Shown here: positions 46,233 through 54,275 of the stretch, piece after piece
How the letters are laid out: each line of letters opens with the position of its first letter
Position numbering within the stretch: the stretch's first letter is position 1
Source of the DNA: Hungatella hathewayi
Lineage (GTDB): Bacteria; Bacillota; Clostridia; Lachnospirales; Lachnospiraceae
DNA length: 64,000 nucleotides
Reading direction: 5' to 3'
Assembly: GCA_025149285.1 (NCBI GenBank)
Contig: CP102274.1
Coordinates: forward strand, 2,371,501-2,435,500
Notes under the pieces: model-generated
Told to the model about the DNA's origin: nothing
Databases searched by the model: none
The model's input: the letters and a program-made list of their open reading frames with translations, nothing else
Made by a program: the position numbers and the translations under genes

Positions 46233-46571
46233 ATGGCAAAGCGCAAGCGGGATGTTCCGGTTTTGTTTTGGGTGTCCGCAGAAGAACTGGAACTGATCCA
46301 TCAAAAGATGCAGCAATACGGGACAGAGAATTTGAGCGCTTATCTGCGAAAAATGGCGCTGGATGGGTATGTGGTCAAGCTGGAACTGCCGGAGCTGAAG
46401 GAGTTGGTCTCCCTGATGCGCCGAAGCAGCAACAACTTGAACCAGCTGACCCGCAAAGTGCATGAGACCGGGCGGGTTTATAATGCTGACTTGGAGGATA
46501 TATCCCAGCGGCAGGAACAACTGTGGGAGGGTGTGAAGGAAATCCTTACCCAACTCTCCAAACTTTCATAA
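46233..46571 (+). CDS. mobC: MobC relaxosome protein
   Basis: A 112-residue protein: ribbon-helix-helix-like N-terminus (VPVLFWVSAEELELI) and the MobC block LMRRSSNNLNQLTRKVHETG. MobC binds near oriT and helps the relaxase open DNA. It begins two bases after the previous stop and ends before a terminator. The relaxase gene lies 2.3 kb downstream, separated by three genes. Confidence 0.9.
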   Translation: MAKRKRDVPVLFWVSAEELELIHQKMQQYGTENLSAYLRKMALDGYVVKLELPELKELVSLMRRSSNNLNQLTRKVHETGRVYNADLEDISQRQEQLWEGVKEILTQLSKLS

Positions 46572-46591
46572 CAGGGATAGATACTCCATTT

Positions 46592-46643
46592 GCGGAGGGA
46601 GGAACGGCGTTTCTTCGCCGCACCTTCCTCCGCTTTTTCTTTT
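46592..46643 (+). terminator. Rho-independent terminator after mobC
   Basis: GCGGAGG and CCTCCGC pair at the base of a long hairpin with an inner CGGCG...CGCCG stem, followed by TTTTTCTTTTT. Confidence 0.82.
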
Positions 46644-46722
46644 TGTCTGTATCCTTGTCTTTTGCCTGTCCGCACTGGATAATATGAGTAGAATAAGAAG
46701 CGTAGTAAAGGAGTGAAAACAG

Positions 46723-47025
46723 ATGCTGACCTTTGAAAAGGTGCTGGAGATTTTTGCGGATTACCTGACCGCAGACGAGACCATAGAAGTTTATATCAGC
46801 CGCCATGGATGTGTAAGAGTTGAATTTGACCAGGATTTTCACTATTGCTCTGGCAAGGTGTGCCATACTCCCAAGGAACTGTTCAATCTCTTAGCTGATG
46901 ATTACCGGACTTATGTGGAGATTGAACTGACCAAAGGCAGACGGGAGTTGACGGAAGATGATGAGAGAGAAGCGGATGCCCTGTGCAAACGGTATCTGGA
47001 GCGTTGGAGGGAGGAACTGGAATGA
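46723..47025 (+). CDS. Hypothetical element protein
   Basis: A 100-residue acidic soluble protein with AAAGGAGTG upstream. It contains YISRHGCVRVEFDQDFHYCSG and a charged helical end. No family is recognised. Its stop overlaps the next start, so the two are co-translated. Confidence 0.7.
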   Translation: MLTFEKVLEIFADYLTADETIEVYISRHGCVRVEFDQDFHYCSGKVCHTPKELFNLLADDYRTYVEIELTKGRRELTEDDEREADALCKRYLERWREELE

Positions 47026-47321
47026 AGATTTTGAAATGCTTGCTGATGATTGTAACTGCACCGGTCGTTTTGGTGTTGACGCTTTTTGTCTGGCTCTGCA
47101 TGGGGCTGATCTACATATCTGGTCTGGTGCTTGGTCTGCTCAGCACGGTAATTGCTCTACTTGGCGTGGCTGTGCTTATTACCTATTCCCCGCAGAATGG
47201 TGCAATTTTGCTGATTATGGCATTTTTGATTAGCCCGATGGGGCTGCCGCTTGCGGCGATCTGGCTGTTGGGTAAGGTGCAGGATTTGAAATTTGCGATC
47301 CAGGATTGGATGTATGGGTAA
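47022..47321 (+). CDS. CD1845-type small membrane protein
   Basis: A 99-residue protein with about three hydrophobic spans (LLMIVTAPVVLVLTLFVWLC, YISGLVLGLLSTVIALLGVA, then LLIMAFLISPMGLPLAAIWLL). It matches the CD1845 family known from CTn5. ATG 47022 overlaps the preceding TGA. The role is unknown. Confidence 0.8.
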   Translation: MKILKCLLMIVTAPVVLVLTLFVWLCMGLIYISGLVLGLLSTVIALLGVAVLITYSPQNGAILLIMAFLISPMGLPLAAIWLLGKVQDLKFAIQDWMYG

Positions 47322-47348
47322 ATGATGTGAATATAATCTGGAATGAAA

Positions 47349-47394
47349 AGAAGCAGGACAATGGGAGATGAGACCCAATGCCCTGCTTCTCTGT
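47349..47394. terminator. Bidirectional terminator between convergent genes
   Basis: AGAAGCAGG and CCTGCTTCT pair with an inner TGGG...CCCA stem. It lies between the + strand CD1845-type gene and the - strand AlbA_2 gene. Confidence 0.65.
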
Positions 47395-48804
47395 TTATTC
47401 GGAACGAACTGTAATATATTTTTGATGTTTACTTTTCGGTTTATCGGGAAGTGTCATTTTGAGTGTTCCATTGTTCAATAGCGGACGCAGATATTTTTGT
47501 GTAAAGTTTTTTGTGTTTTTGTATCCACAGTGTTCTGCGATTTCTAATTTTGAATGTGGTTCTATGCAAAATGCAAGGATTTTATCATGGGTTGCATCAT
47601 GGGTTGCGTCATAGGTCTTATCATGGGTCGTTTCTATGATAGAAGGACCATGATGGTAATTTACATTTTTCAAGATGACTCTGAAATCTGTCGCTGTTGA
47701 GGAAAATTCGGGCTTATATGCCTCTGTGTATCCAGGCAGCTTTTCAGTTTCACTGACGATTTTGCGCAGACCACTTCCACGGCGTTCCATGTACTTCATG
47801 CGGTGGAACAGATCAGCGATCACAGGGTTTCGTCGCATCGAACGAATACTGTAAATATCGTATTCCTGAATTGAGCCGCCGCCAAACATACCGCCCGGAG
47901 ATGTGATTTCCACCCGATCATCAAACATATCAATGTGGACTTCGCTGCCAAGCACAATATAATCACGATGGATGAGAGCGTTGACAAGAGCCTCTGTTAC
48001 AGCTCGTTCAGCATAATCCGGCTTATCTACCCGATACTGAGCTTCTTTGACAAAACGGACTTTGGAATTATTGCGAATAAATTCACTGCCGCTTTTCAGT
48101 AAATAAATCAAATTCCCCTCGTATTCCTTATCGTCCAGCGCATCATCAAAGATAGAGCCTTTTTCCAAGCCATTCCACCGGGTACAGAACATACGGGAGT
48201 TATAAACTGTGTGCTGATCGGTCATGAGCTTTCCAGCATTGGTCAGGAACCCATTTTTGTCAGCCAAACCGAATGAGACATAATCGGATGGCTCGAAGCG
48301 GAGGCCGGTTCGTTCCAGATAGGTTGCCTCCAGGAGTGTGAAGCTGTAATCCTTTTTCACAGCTTCTGTTGTTAAGGTATCAAAGGACTGATTGGTTCCC
48401 TTTAAGATCAGTTCATTCACAATGTAATCCGGTGCAATTACGCTTTCATTTCCAACACGGATGTATGCTTCCATTACTCCGTCTGCCTTGTAATAGTATG
48501 GGGTGCTGCGGCCAGGAGAAACCTCCAGAGCCAACAGGTTTTTACCATCTTCCTGCAATGGCTTTAAGATAAACTGCGGTAATGGTGTGATACGTTCTTT
48601 GATTAAGCGGCTGATCGCTTCAGCATCCTTTTGAACATCGGACAAGCCGATAGGCTCCCGGTCATCGGAGACTCCGAAAAACAGAGTGCCGCCGATTCCA
48701 TTGGAAAAGGCACTGACACTTTTTAACCAGCTTTTTGGCTTTTTTGTTTCGAGAGCAACTTTGAAATCACATTCCGTTGCTTCGGCAATGAGCTGTTCTA
48801 TCAT
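47395..48804 (-). CDS. AlbA_2 domain ATP-binding regulator
   Basis: A 469-residue protein with an N-terminal AlbA_2 (Schlafen-like) domain (LETKKPKSWLKSVSAFSNGI, GTLFFGVSDD) and a C-terminal ATP-binding GHKL-like region (ALVNALIHRDYIV, GSGLRKIV), then a winged-helix tail. I start at ATG 48804 because AAAGGAGG lies 6 bases upstream. The tail has tandem DATHDATHDK repeats (near 47588-47632). It is the only - strand gene in this part, inserted between the CD1845-type gene and the relaxase, so a regulator or defence-type passenger is likely. Confidence 0.88.
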   Translation of the reverse strand: MIEQLIAEATECDFKVALETKKPKSWLKSVSAFSNGIGGTLFFGVSDDREPIGLSDVQKDAEAISRLIKERITPLPQFILKPLQEDGKNLLALEVSPGRSTPYYYKADGVMEAYIRVGNESVIAPDYIVNELILKGTNQSFDTLTTEAVKKDYSFTLLEATYLERTGLRFEPSDYVSFGLADKNGFLTNAGKLMTDQHTVYNSRMFCTRWNGLEKGSIFDDALDDKEYEGNLIYLLKSGSEFIRNNSKVRFVKEAQYRVDKPDYAERAVTEALVNALIHRDYIVLGSEVHIDMFDDRVEITSPGGMFGGGSIQEYDIYSIRSMRRNPVIADLFHRMKYMERRGSGLRKIVSETEKLPGYTEAYKPEFSSTATDFRVILKNVNYHHGPSIIETTHDKTYDATHDATHDKILAFCIEPHSKLEIAEHCGYKNTKNFTQKYLRPLLNNGTLKMTLPDKPKSKHQKYITVRSE

Positions 48805-48918
48805 AAAATCCCTCCTTTGAGGTATTGGTAGTTTCTTTATATTATACCCATAAGGAGAGTTTATTTCAACGATAGGCACAAAGAGTTCAGAGAAAATATT
48901 TTGAGAGGAGGGCTTTTT

Positions 48919-50334
48919 ATGGCAACTACAAGAATCATGCCGCTTCATGTCGGCAAAGGTCGCACAGAGAGTCGGGCGATCAGTGACATCATCGACTATG
49001 TAGCAAATCCACAGAAAACAGATAATGGCAGGCTCATCGCAGGATTTGCGTGTGACAGCAGAACGGTTGATGCGGAGTTTCTTTTAGCAAAAAGGCAGTA
49101 TATCGTTGCTACCGGACGAGTACGCGGTGCGGATGATGTGATTGCCTATCATGTGCGCCAGTCCTTCCGCCCCGGCGAGATTACTCCGGAAGAAGCTAAC
49201 CGGCTGGGTGTGGAATTTGCCAAGCGATTTACTAAAGGCAACCATGCCTTTGTGGTCTGCACTCACATAGACAAGTCGCACATTCATAATCACATTATCT
49301 GGTCATCGGTCAGCTTAGAATATGACCGGAAATTCCGAAACTTTTGGGGCAGTACCAAGGCGGTTCGCAGGTTAAGTGATACCATCTGCATTGAAAACAG
49401 ACTGTCCATTGTAGAGAATCCGAAACTTCACGGAAAGAGCTATAACAAGTGGCTGGGCGATCAGGCAAAGCCCTCTCACCGAGAGCTGCTGCGAGTAATG
49501 ATTGACCGTGCGCTGGAGCAGAATCCAGCGGACTTTGATGCGCTGCTGAAACTGCTTTCCGAAATGGGCTGCGAGGTATCCCGGCGCGGGAAAGCGATCC
49601 GACTCAAAGCACCCGGCTGGAAGAATGTAGCCCGCATGGATGACAAGCTGGGGGCCGGGTACAGTGAAGCGGAAATTCGTGCGGTGCTGGCCGGAGAAAA
49701 ACAGCATACGCCCCGTAAAAAAAACGTCGTGCAGCCGGAGCCGCCGAAGGTCAATCTACTGGTGGACATTCAGGCAAAATTGCAGGCCGGAAAAGGTGCT
49801 GGCTATGCTCGATGGGCTAAAGTTTTCAATCTGAAGCAAATGGCGCAGACCATGAATTACCTGTCAGAGCATAACCTGCTGGAGTATGCGGTTTTGGAAG
49901 AAAAGGCTACGGCTGCCACGGCACATCACAATGAACTTTCGGCGCAGATCAAAGCGGCTGAAAAGCGCATGGCAGAGATCGCTGTTCTGCGTACTCACAT
50001 CGTAAATTATGCCAAGACCCGTGAGGTCTATGTGGCATACCGCAAGGCGGGTTACTCTAAGAAATTCAGGGAAGAACATGAGGAAGAAATTCTGCTCCAC
50101 CAGGCTGCTAAGAATGCCTTTGATGAGATGGGCGTCAAGAAGCTGCCCAAGGTCAAAGAGTTGCAGACGGAGTACGCGAAATTGCTGGAAGAAAAGAAAA
50201 AGACCTATGCCGAGTATCGGCGTTCCCGTGAGGAAATGCGGGAGCTTTTAACGGCAAAGGCAAATGTAGATCGAGTGCTGAAAATGGAGGTAGAACAGGA
50301 TGTTGAAAAAGAAAAAGACCACGGCCAGCGGTAA
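48919..50334 (+). CDS. MobP-type relaxase
   Basis: A 471-residue relaxase/mobilization nuclease. The HUH metal motif is HIDKSHIHNHIIW, the N-terminal candidate nicking Tyr is in ISDIIDYVANPQKT, and AYHVRQSFRPGEITPEEA is the family's block. It nicks oriT and leads the strand to VirD4. The C-terminal half is a charged coiled coil. GAGAGGAGGG sits before ATG 48919. Length is normal. It is followed at once by a hairpin-rich stretch. Confidence 0.93.
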   Translation: MATTRIMPLHVGKGRTESRAISDIIDYVANPQKTDNGRLIAGFACDSRTVDAEFLLAKRQYIVATGRVRGADDVIAYHVRQSFRPGEITPEEANRLGVEFAKRFTKGNHAFVVCTHIDKSHIHNHIIWSSVSLEYDRKFRNFWGSTKAVRRLSDTICIENRLSIVENPKLHGKSYNKWLGDQAKPSHRELLRVMIDRALEQNPADFDALLKLLSEMGCEVSRRGKAIRLKAPGWKNVARMDDKLGAGYSEAEIRAVLAGEKQHTPRKKNVVQPEPPKVNLLVDIQAKLQAGKGAGYARWAKVFNLKQMAQTMNYLSEHNLLEYAVLEEKATAATAHHNELSAQIKAAEKRMAEIAVLRTHIVNYAKTREVYVAYRKAGYSKKFREEHEEEILLHQAAKNAFDEMGVKKLPKVKELQTEYAKLLEEKKKTYAEYRRSREEMRELLTAKANVDRVLKMEVEQDVEKEKDHGQR

Positions 50335-50530
50335 GCTGGTCCTGGTCAAAAGCGTTCGCAGAACGCGCAGCCACAGAATGAAATTCTGTGTTCAAAGGGG
50401 CTTGGGGGCGCTGCCCTCAACAAGCAAGCAGAGAGGAAAATCACAAAGGGATTTTCTTCTCTGCGGGCCTGTGTGTATTAACACAGGCATTGCTTGCCCC
50501 TTTCTTTGCAGAAATGAAAGGAGCCAGTGA
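50300..50530 (+). CDS. Possible small basic protein over the hairpin region
   Basis: A 76-codon frame starting in the end of the relaxase gene, with GGAGG 11-15 bases before the ATG. It reads through six hairpins (50352-50503), so the frame may be open by chance. The composition is Lys/Arg/Cys-rich and no family is recognised. Low confidence. Confidence 0.25.
   Translation: MLKKKKTTASGKLVLVKSVRRTRSHRMKFCVQRGLGALPSTSKQRGKSQRDFLLCGPVCINTGIACPFLCRNERSQ
50352..50503. repeat. Cluster of six hairpins after the relaxase, candidate oriT or structured RNA
   Basis: In order: GCGTTC-gca-GAACGC (50352-50366), CACAGAAT-gaa-ATTCTGTG (50372-50390), an outer stem AAAGGGGC (50394-50401) with GCCCCTTT (50496-50503), and within it TTGGGGGC-gct-GCCCTCAA (50402-50420, one mismatch), a 15-bp stem from GCAGAGAGG to TTCTCTGC (50428-50464, one wobble) and GCCTGTGT-gtatta-ACACAGGC (50467-50488). 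No long T tract follows. Next to a relaxase gene such an array suggests an origin of transfer, but an RNA element is possible. Confidence 0.6.
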
Positions 50531-50557
50531 GGAAACAGTCAAATTTCACTCACCGGC

Positions 50558-50914
50558 TCAATTCGTTTCAAATTTCTCGGATAATTCTGTTAGTTCTTTC
50601 GCAGTCTCCTGTGTATGGTGCAAGAGGGTTTCACGCATTTCTGACGGACAGCTACAATAAAGCATCTTCATCTGATTGGCTCCCTCATCTTCTGGAGAAA
50701 CATTTGGATTGATCAGAGTGTCCAGAGAGAGCGGAAGCACTTTTGCCAATGCCTTCAAAATCAAATAGGACGGATTTATTTGTCCCTTTTCAATGCTGGC
50801 AATCTGCTTGACAGATACATGGCTCAGATCCGCAAGCTCCTGTTGCGTCAGGTCTTTTTTCTTTCGGGCTTCCCGCATTTTTTGCCCCAAAGCGGTCAAA
50901 TCATCAATCGGCAT
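50558..50914 (-). CDS. XRE family transcriptional regulator
   Basis: A 118-residue protein with an N-terminal Cro/C1 helix-turn-helix (LTQQELADLSHVSVKQIASI, residues 22-41) and a short helical C-terminus. ATG 50914 is picked since GAGGTGA lies upstream. A GTG at 50920 is possible. It is divergent from the AraC-type gene at 51174 and could control the intervening promoter region, which holds TATAAT at 51063-51068. Confidence 0.9.
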   Translation of the reverse strand: MPIDDLTALGQKMREARKKKDLTQQELADLSHVSVKQIASIEKGQINPSYLILKALAKVLPLSLDTLINPNVSPEDEGANQMKMLYCSCPSEMRETLLHHTQETAKELTELSEKFETN

Positions 50915-51173
50915 AATCACTCACCTCAAATATATTCTATCGTGCCGATTTGCACAAAGGAATAACCTTATTATGCCGGTCGATAGGAATGATTATACTG
51001 ATTTTTGGTAGAACGAGAACCAAAGACTATTTTTAATATTTGTTTTTCAAGTATAATTACAGTATAATAAATGACCCATCTGAATTTAGAGAGGATTTTC
51101 AAAATTCGCAATAATTATTAAAACAATCTTTTTTGATTTTGTTATTATGCTTGATGGAAAGGAGGGAACATAA

Positions 51174-52028
51174 ATGGGCAATCAATCAGTTATCAGCATA
51201 GAGGCAGTCATTGACTATATCGAAAGTCATCTTGACGGAAAGCTGGAATTAGAAACGGTTGCGGAGGCTGTTCACTATTCAAAATATCACTTACACCGAC
51301 TATTTACCGAAACCGTAGGAATGACAATTCATGATTATGTGCAACGCCGCCAGCTTACAGAGGCGGCAAAGCTTCTGGTCTTTTCGGATAAACCTATTAT
51401 CGAAATTGCTTTTATCTGCGGATACGAGAGCCAGCAATCGTTTTCATTAGCTTTTAAGGCTATGTATAAATCGCCGCCTGCGGAGTATCGTGAAGAACGG
51501 AGCTTTTATCCTTTGCAGTTGCGGTTCATTTTACATCGAAGAACGACGGCTATGGAATTTACAATACAGGATATTCGGTTAGCAGAAAAGAAAGATATTG
51601 TCGATTGGATGAACTTAATGCGGCTTGTTATTGATGGGTATCCTGTAATGGATGAAGATGACTACTTAGCTAAGCTGGAAGAAAGTATTGACGAAAAGCG
51701 TGCGCTTGTGCTAAGGGAGGGAGATATTCTCATTGGAGCGATGGCATTTACCTATTCTCCAGGCAGTATAGAATTTCTTGGCGTACATCCGCAATATCGA
51801 AATCGCGGACTTCAAAAGTTATTCTTGGATGCCTTATTGGAAACATATCTTCAAGGGCAGGAAATCAGCACAACAACCTTTCGAGAACAGGACAAGGCCG
51901 ATACAGGGCATCGAGATATGCTATTGCAACTTGGTTTTGCCGAAAAAGAATTGCTGACAGAGTTTGGCTATCCCACGCAGCGCTTTGTGCTCCCTCCTAA
52001 AAAACAGGAGGATATACAACATGGATGA
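51174..52028 (+). CDS. AraC-type regulator fused to a GNAT acetyltransferase domain
   Basis: A 284-residue protein. Residues 10-108 hold the two helix-turn-helix motifs of AraC/XylS (LETVAEAVHYSKYHLHRLF, IIEIAFICGYESQQSFSLAF). From about 125 there is a GNAT fold with FLGVHPQYRNRGLQKLFLDA as the acetyl-CoA loop. AAAGGAGG lies upstream. It overlaps the following MFS gene by 8 bases, so it probably controls that exporter in response to a small molecule bound by the GNAT-like part. Confidence 0.9.
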   Translation: MGNQSVISIEAVIDYIESHLDGKLELETVAEAVHYSKYHLHRLFTETVGMTIHDYVQRRQLTEAAKLLVFSDKPIIEIAFICGYESQQSFSLAFKAMYKSPPAEYREERSFYPLQLRFILHRRTTAMEFTIQDIRLAEKKDIVDWMNLMRLVIDGYPVMDEDDYLAKLEESIDEKRALVLREGDILIGAMAFTYSPGSIEFLGVHPQYRNRGLQKLFLDALLETYLQGQEISTTTFREQDKADTGHRDMLLQLGFAEKELLTEFGYPTQRFVLPPKKQEDIQHG

Positions 52029-53232
52029 CACGCAACGCACCGGCTGGCAGAAAAGAATACTCCTTTTCTTAACCAGTCAATGTATCACACTCTTTGGCTC
52101 TACGCTTGTTCAAATGGCACTCGTTTGGTATGCAACCATGCAAACATCCAGCGGCGTGTGGGTGGCTGCATTTACAGTCTGTTCCTATCTGCCGCAATTT
52201 CTCATTTCATTTATAGGCGGCGTATGGGCAGACCGATACCACAGGAAAAAATTGATTATAGGCGCAGATCTGCTGATTGCATTTGTCACTTTCGTAATGG
52301 TATTGGCAATTCCGCATATTTCATCGGAGCCTGCTTTGCTCGGCGGTTTGCTTGTTATGTCGGTCATACGATCCTTGGGGGCAGGAATACAAACTCCAGC
52401 AGTCAATGCCGTTATCCCACAGCTTGCCCCGGAAGATCAGCTTATGCGGTACAACGGCATCAATGCAACAATGCAGTCTATTGTTAATTTTGCGGCTCCA
52501 GCGGCGGCAGGTGCAGTTTTTGCAATCAGCACATTGAGAATGACGCTTATGATAGACATTGTAACGGCGATCTTGGGAACGGGCCTATTGTCCTGCTTGG
52601 CACTTCCGAAACAAAATATTTCCATTGAGAAGGCCAGCGTCTTTTCTGACATGAAAATTGGCGTCAAATACGCTTTTGCAGACAAACTAATTGGAAAGCT
52701 TTTAATCATCTACGGACTATTCACTTTCTTTTGTGTTCCAGCAGGCTATCTTGCAGGACTTCTTGTTCGGCGAGTATTCGGTGATACTTACTGGTATCTT
52801 ACCGCAGTGGAAGTAGTAGGGTTCGCAGGTATGATGGCAGGCGGAGTTATTATGAGTACATGGGGAGGTTTTAAGCACCGAGGAAAAACTTTGGCAGTTG
52901 GACTTTTTGCGTTTGGCTCTTTTGCAATCGGAATGGGCTTTTCAAAGAATTTTATTTTTTACCTTGGCCTAATGGTATGTTATGGAGTCGCATTAACAAT
53001 GGTGCAAACAGCAATTACCACTATGTTACAAGAAAAAACGGACACCTCTATGCAGGGGCGTGTATTTGGATTACTTGGCACGATGTATGCTGGCTTTTTA
53101 CCGATTGGTATGGCTATGTTTGGCCCTTTGGCTGATATTCTTCCCTTGCAGTGGATTATGGTTGGATCAGGTATAGCCCTTATTGTAATTGCAGGTATAG
53201 CTTATTATAGTCGGGAACTCAAAACAATCTAA
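52021..53232 (+). CDS. MFS efflux transporter (MefA-like)
   Basis: A 403-residue 12-span MFS protein. The loop 2-3 motif is GGVWADRYHRKKLII, usual for drug antiporters of the Mef/MFS-3 group. AGGAGGATATACAAC precedes ATG 52021. Coupled to an AraC-type regulator and set in a cargo zone with an ABC-F gene, it is probably an antibiotic or toxic compound exporter. Substrate is unknown. Confidence 0.9.
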   Translation: MDDTQRTGWQKRILLFLTSQCITLFGSTLVQMALVWYATMQTSSGVWVAAFTVCSYLPQFLISFIGGVWADRYHRKKLIIGADLLIAFVTFVMVLAIPHISSEPALLGGLLVMSVIRSLGAGIQTPAVNAVIPQLAPEDQLMRYNGINATMQSIVNFAAPAAAGAVFAISTLRMTLMIDIVTAILGTGLLSCLALPKQNISIEKASVFSDMKIGVKYAFADKLIGKLLIIYGLFTFFCVPAGYLAGLLVRRVFGDTYWYLTAVEVVGFAGMMAGGVIMSTWGGFKHRGKTLAVGLFAFGSFAIGMGFSKNFIFYLGLMVCYGVALTMVQTAITTMLQEKTDTSMQGRVFGLLGTMYAGFLPIGMAMFGPLADILPLQWIMVGSGIALIVIAGIAYYSRELKTI

Positions 53233-53319
53233 AAGAAAAAAGTCGCCCAACGGGAATAAAAAAAACCGTTGTTTCGGCGGCTGGATATTTATGCGCCAAA
53301 ACAAAATACAGTGGCCTTA

Positions 53320-53363
53320 CGGCGGTTTTGAAATAACATATTTCAGAGCCGCCGTTTCTTTTT
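53320..53363 (+). terminator. Terminator-like hairpin in module A
   Basis: CGGCGGTTTTGAAAT pairs with ATTTCAGAGCCGCCG across a short loop and is followed by TTTCTTTTT. The module B counterpart at 60499-60533 is shortened but keeps the CGGCGG/CCGCCG pairing. Confidence 0.7.
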
Positions 53364-53411
53364 CGACGATGCTCATGCGATCAGGAGGGCGGTATATAGG
53401 AGGATACCGCC

Positions 53412-53519
53412 ATGTCAATTTTCGTCATTCATAGCACTCATGAGCTGCACCAATTAAAAAAAGTCTTGCTCCTCCTCCGGGGAGATATGACTACTTATCG
53501 GCATTATCGTTCCATGTAA
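53412..53519 (+). CDS. 35-residue conserved small protein, copy A
   Basis: ATG 53412 with AGGAGG 9 bases upstream opens 35 codons ending TAA 53519. The product reads ...HELHQLKKVLLLLRGDMTTY and RHYRSM. Copy B at 60596 has HDLHQLKKALLLLRGDMTTY and RHYHSN and the same length. Differences are mostly conservative and both have ribosome sites, so this is a translated gene rather than a chance frame. The helix is amphipathic and basic. No function is known. It may be a leader peptide or a partner of the sigma-like protein. Confidence 0.7.
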   Translation: MSIFVIHSTHELHQLKKVLLLLRGDMTTYRHYRSM

Positions 53520-53547
53520 TTCAGTATAATAATGGCTGTTCTTGGCG

Positions 53548-53582
53548 CGCCAGTTTTCCCTCACGGAAATCTGGCGTTTTTT
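53548..53582 (+). terminator. Attenuator hairpin before the sigma-like gene, copy A
   Basis: CGCCAGTTTTCC and GGAAATCTGGCG form a stem, then six T. It sits between the small gene and the sigma-like gene, so it can stop transcription of the latter. Copy B (60731-60766) keeps the stem with paired base changes. Confidence 0.75.
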
Positions 53583-53640
53583 GTTGCCATTTTTTCGGAG
53601 ATGACCCGGTTGTCTGCCGGTGTCGGTCTCCGCCTCCATT

Positions 53641-53669
53641 CGATTCACCCGTCAATCACCCGTGAATCG
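53641..53669. promoter_or_regulatory. Inverted repeat just before the sigma-like gene, copy A
   Basis: CGATTCAC...GTGAATCG with a 13-base spacer, ending 4 bases before GGAGG. The same arms occur in module B (60825-60853). It is either an operator or an RNA stem near the ribosome site. Confidence 0.55.
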
Positions 53670-53684
53670 AAATGGAGGTACATA

Positions 53685-54098
53685 ATGAAGAAAATTAACC
53701 TTCGGGAACTTTATCCTGATGTTTATACAACAGACTTTTTTGTAGATGTGACAGAGGAAGTAATGGAGACTATTCGAGCAGCTGAACGTGCGGAGGCTGC
53801 GTATGAGCGAAAGATGTATCGTTATAAAGCACAGTATTCTCTGGATTGCGAGAATGGCATTGAAAATGCGGTGCTGTTGAAGCCGCAAACACCGGAGATG
53901 GTTCTGGAGGAAAAACAGTTTCAGGAACAGGTCTATGCCGCTGTGATGAAGCTGCCGGAGAAGCAGGCAAAGCGAATTTATGCCCGATACTATCTGGGAA
54001 TGACGGTAAATGAAATTGCCGAAGTAGAAGGTGTAGATCCAAGCCGTGTCCGTGACAGCATCCGGCGTGGTCTGAAGCAGCTGGCAAAGTATTTTTAG
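53685..54098 (+). CDS. Sigma-70 region 4-like protein, copy A
   Basis: A 137-residue protein with a sigma region 4 helix-turn-helix at the C-terminus (LPEKQAKRIYARYYLGMTVN, DPSRVRDSIRRGLKQLAKYF) and an N-terminal block LRELYPDVYTTDFFVDVTEE. It lacks region 2, so it is not a complete sigma factor. Similar proteins are common in Firmicutes conjugative elements and probably help RNA polymerase at element promoters. ATG 53685 follows GGAGG. Confidence 0.85.
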   Translation: MKKINLRELYPDVYTTDFFVDVTEEVMETIRAAERAEAAYERKMYRYKAQYSLDCENGIENAVLLKPQTPEMVLEEKQFQEQVYAAVMKLPEKQAKRIYARYYLGMTVNEIAEVEGVDPSRVRDSIRRGLKQLAKYF

Positions 54099-54111
54099 GG
54101 TAGAATAACAG

Positions 54112-54156
54112 AGGGCGCAAGGTCTCAAAGTGCTTCTGCATAAGACCTTGTGCCCT
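54112..54156. repeat. Hairpin after the sigma-like gene, copy A
   Basis: AGGGCGCAAGGTCT pairs with AGACCTTGTGCCCT (one wobble). Module B has GGGCGCGAGGTC with GGACCTTGCGCCC. No T tract follows, so it may be a processing or stability element rather than a terminator. From 54157 to 54275 I see no gene. Confidence 0.6.
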
Positions 54157-54275
54157 ACCTATTGTAGTAGCCTTAGAGGTGTATTTTGTAAAGCTATCTT
54201 TGAGTGAAGAAAACATCGGTGTACAAGGGGTACAAACAAGATAAAATAGAAATGAGGGGCGATAGAGCAGAAATG

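Larger units (their letters stand above)
53241..54190 (+). repeat. Duplicated sigma-like module, copy A
   Basis: This stretch matches 60421-61378 in order and in structure: hairpin AGTCGCC/GGCGGCT (53241-53282), a terminator-like hairpin (53320-53354), a 35-codon gene (53412), an attenuator hairpin (53548), an inverted repeat (53641), the sigma-like gene (53685), and a downstream hairpin (54112). Stems differ between copies by paired changes, so both have been kept by selection since they diverged. It is not a recent duplication. Confidence 0.75.

Noticed and set aside
47588-47632. Possible CRISPR-like repeats
   Set aside because: These are short in-frame 12-base coding repeats without unique spacers. 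No array of 25-40-base repeats was seen in the window.
53454-53648. 64-codon - strand frames at 53454-53648 and 60638-60832, alike at their C-termini
   Set aside because: The similarity (PISSHISPEEEQ-type end) is on the strand opposite the 35-codon + strand gene and attenuator, which have ribosome sites and explain the conservation better. The N-terminal parts do not match well.
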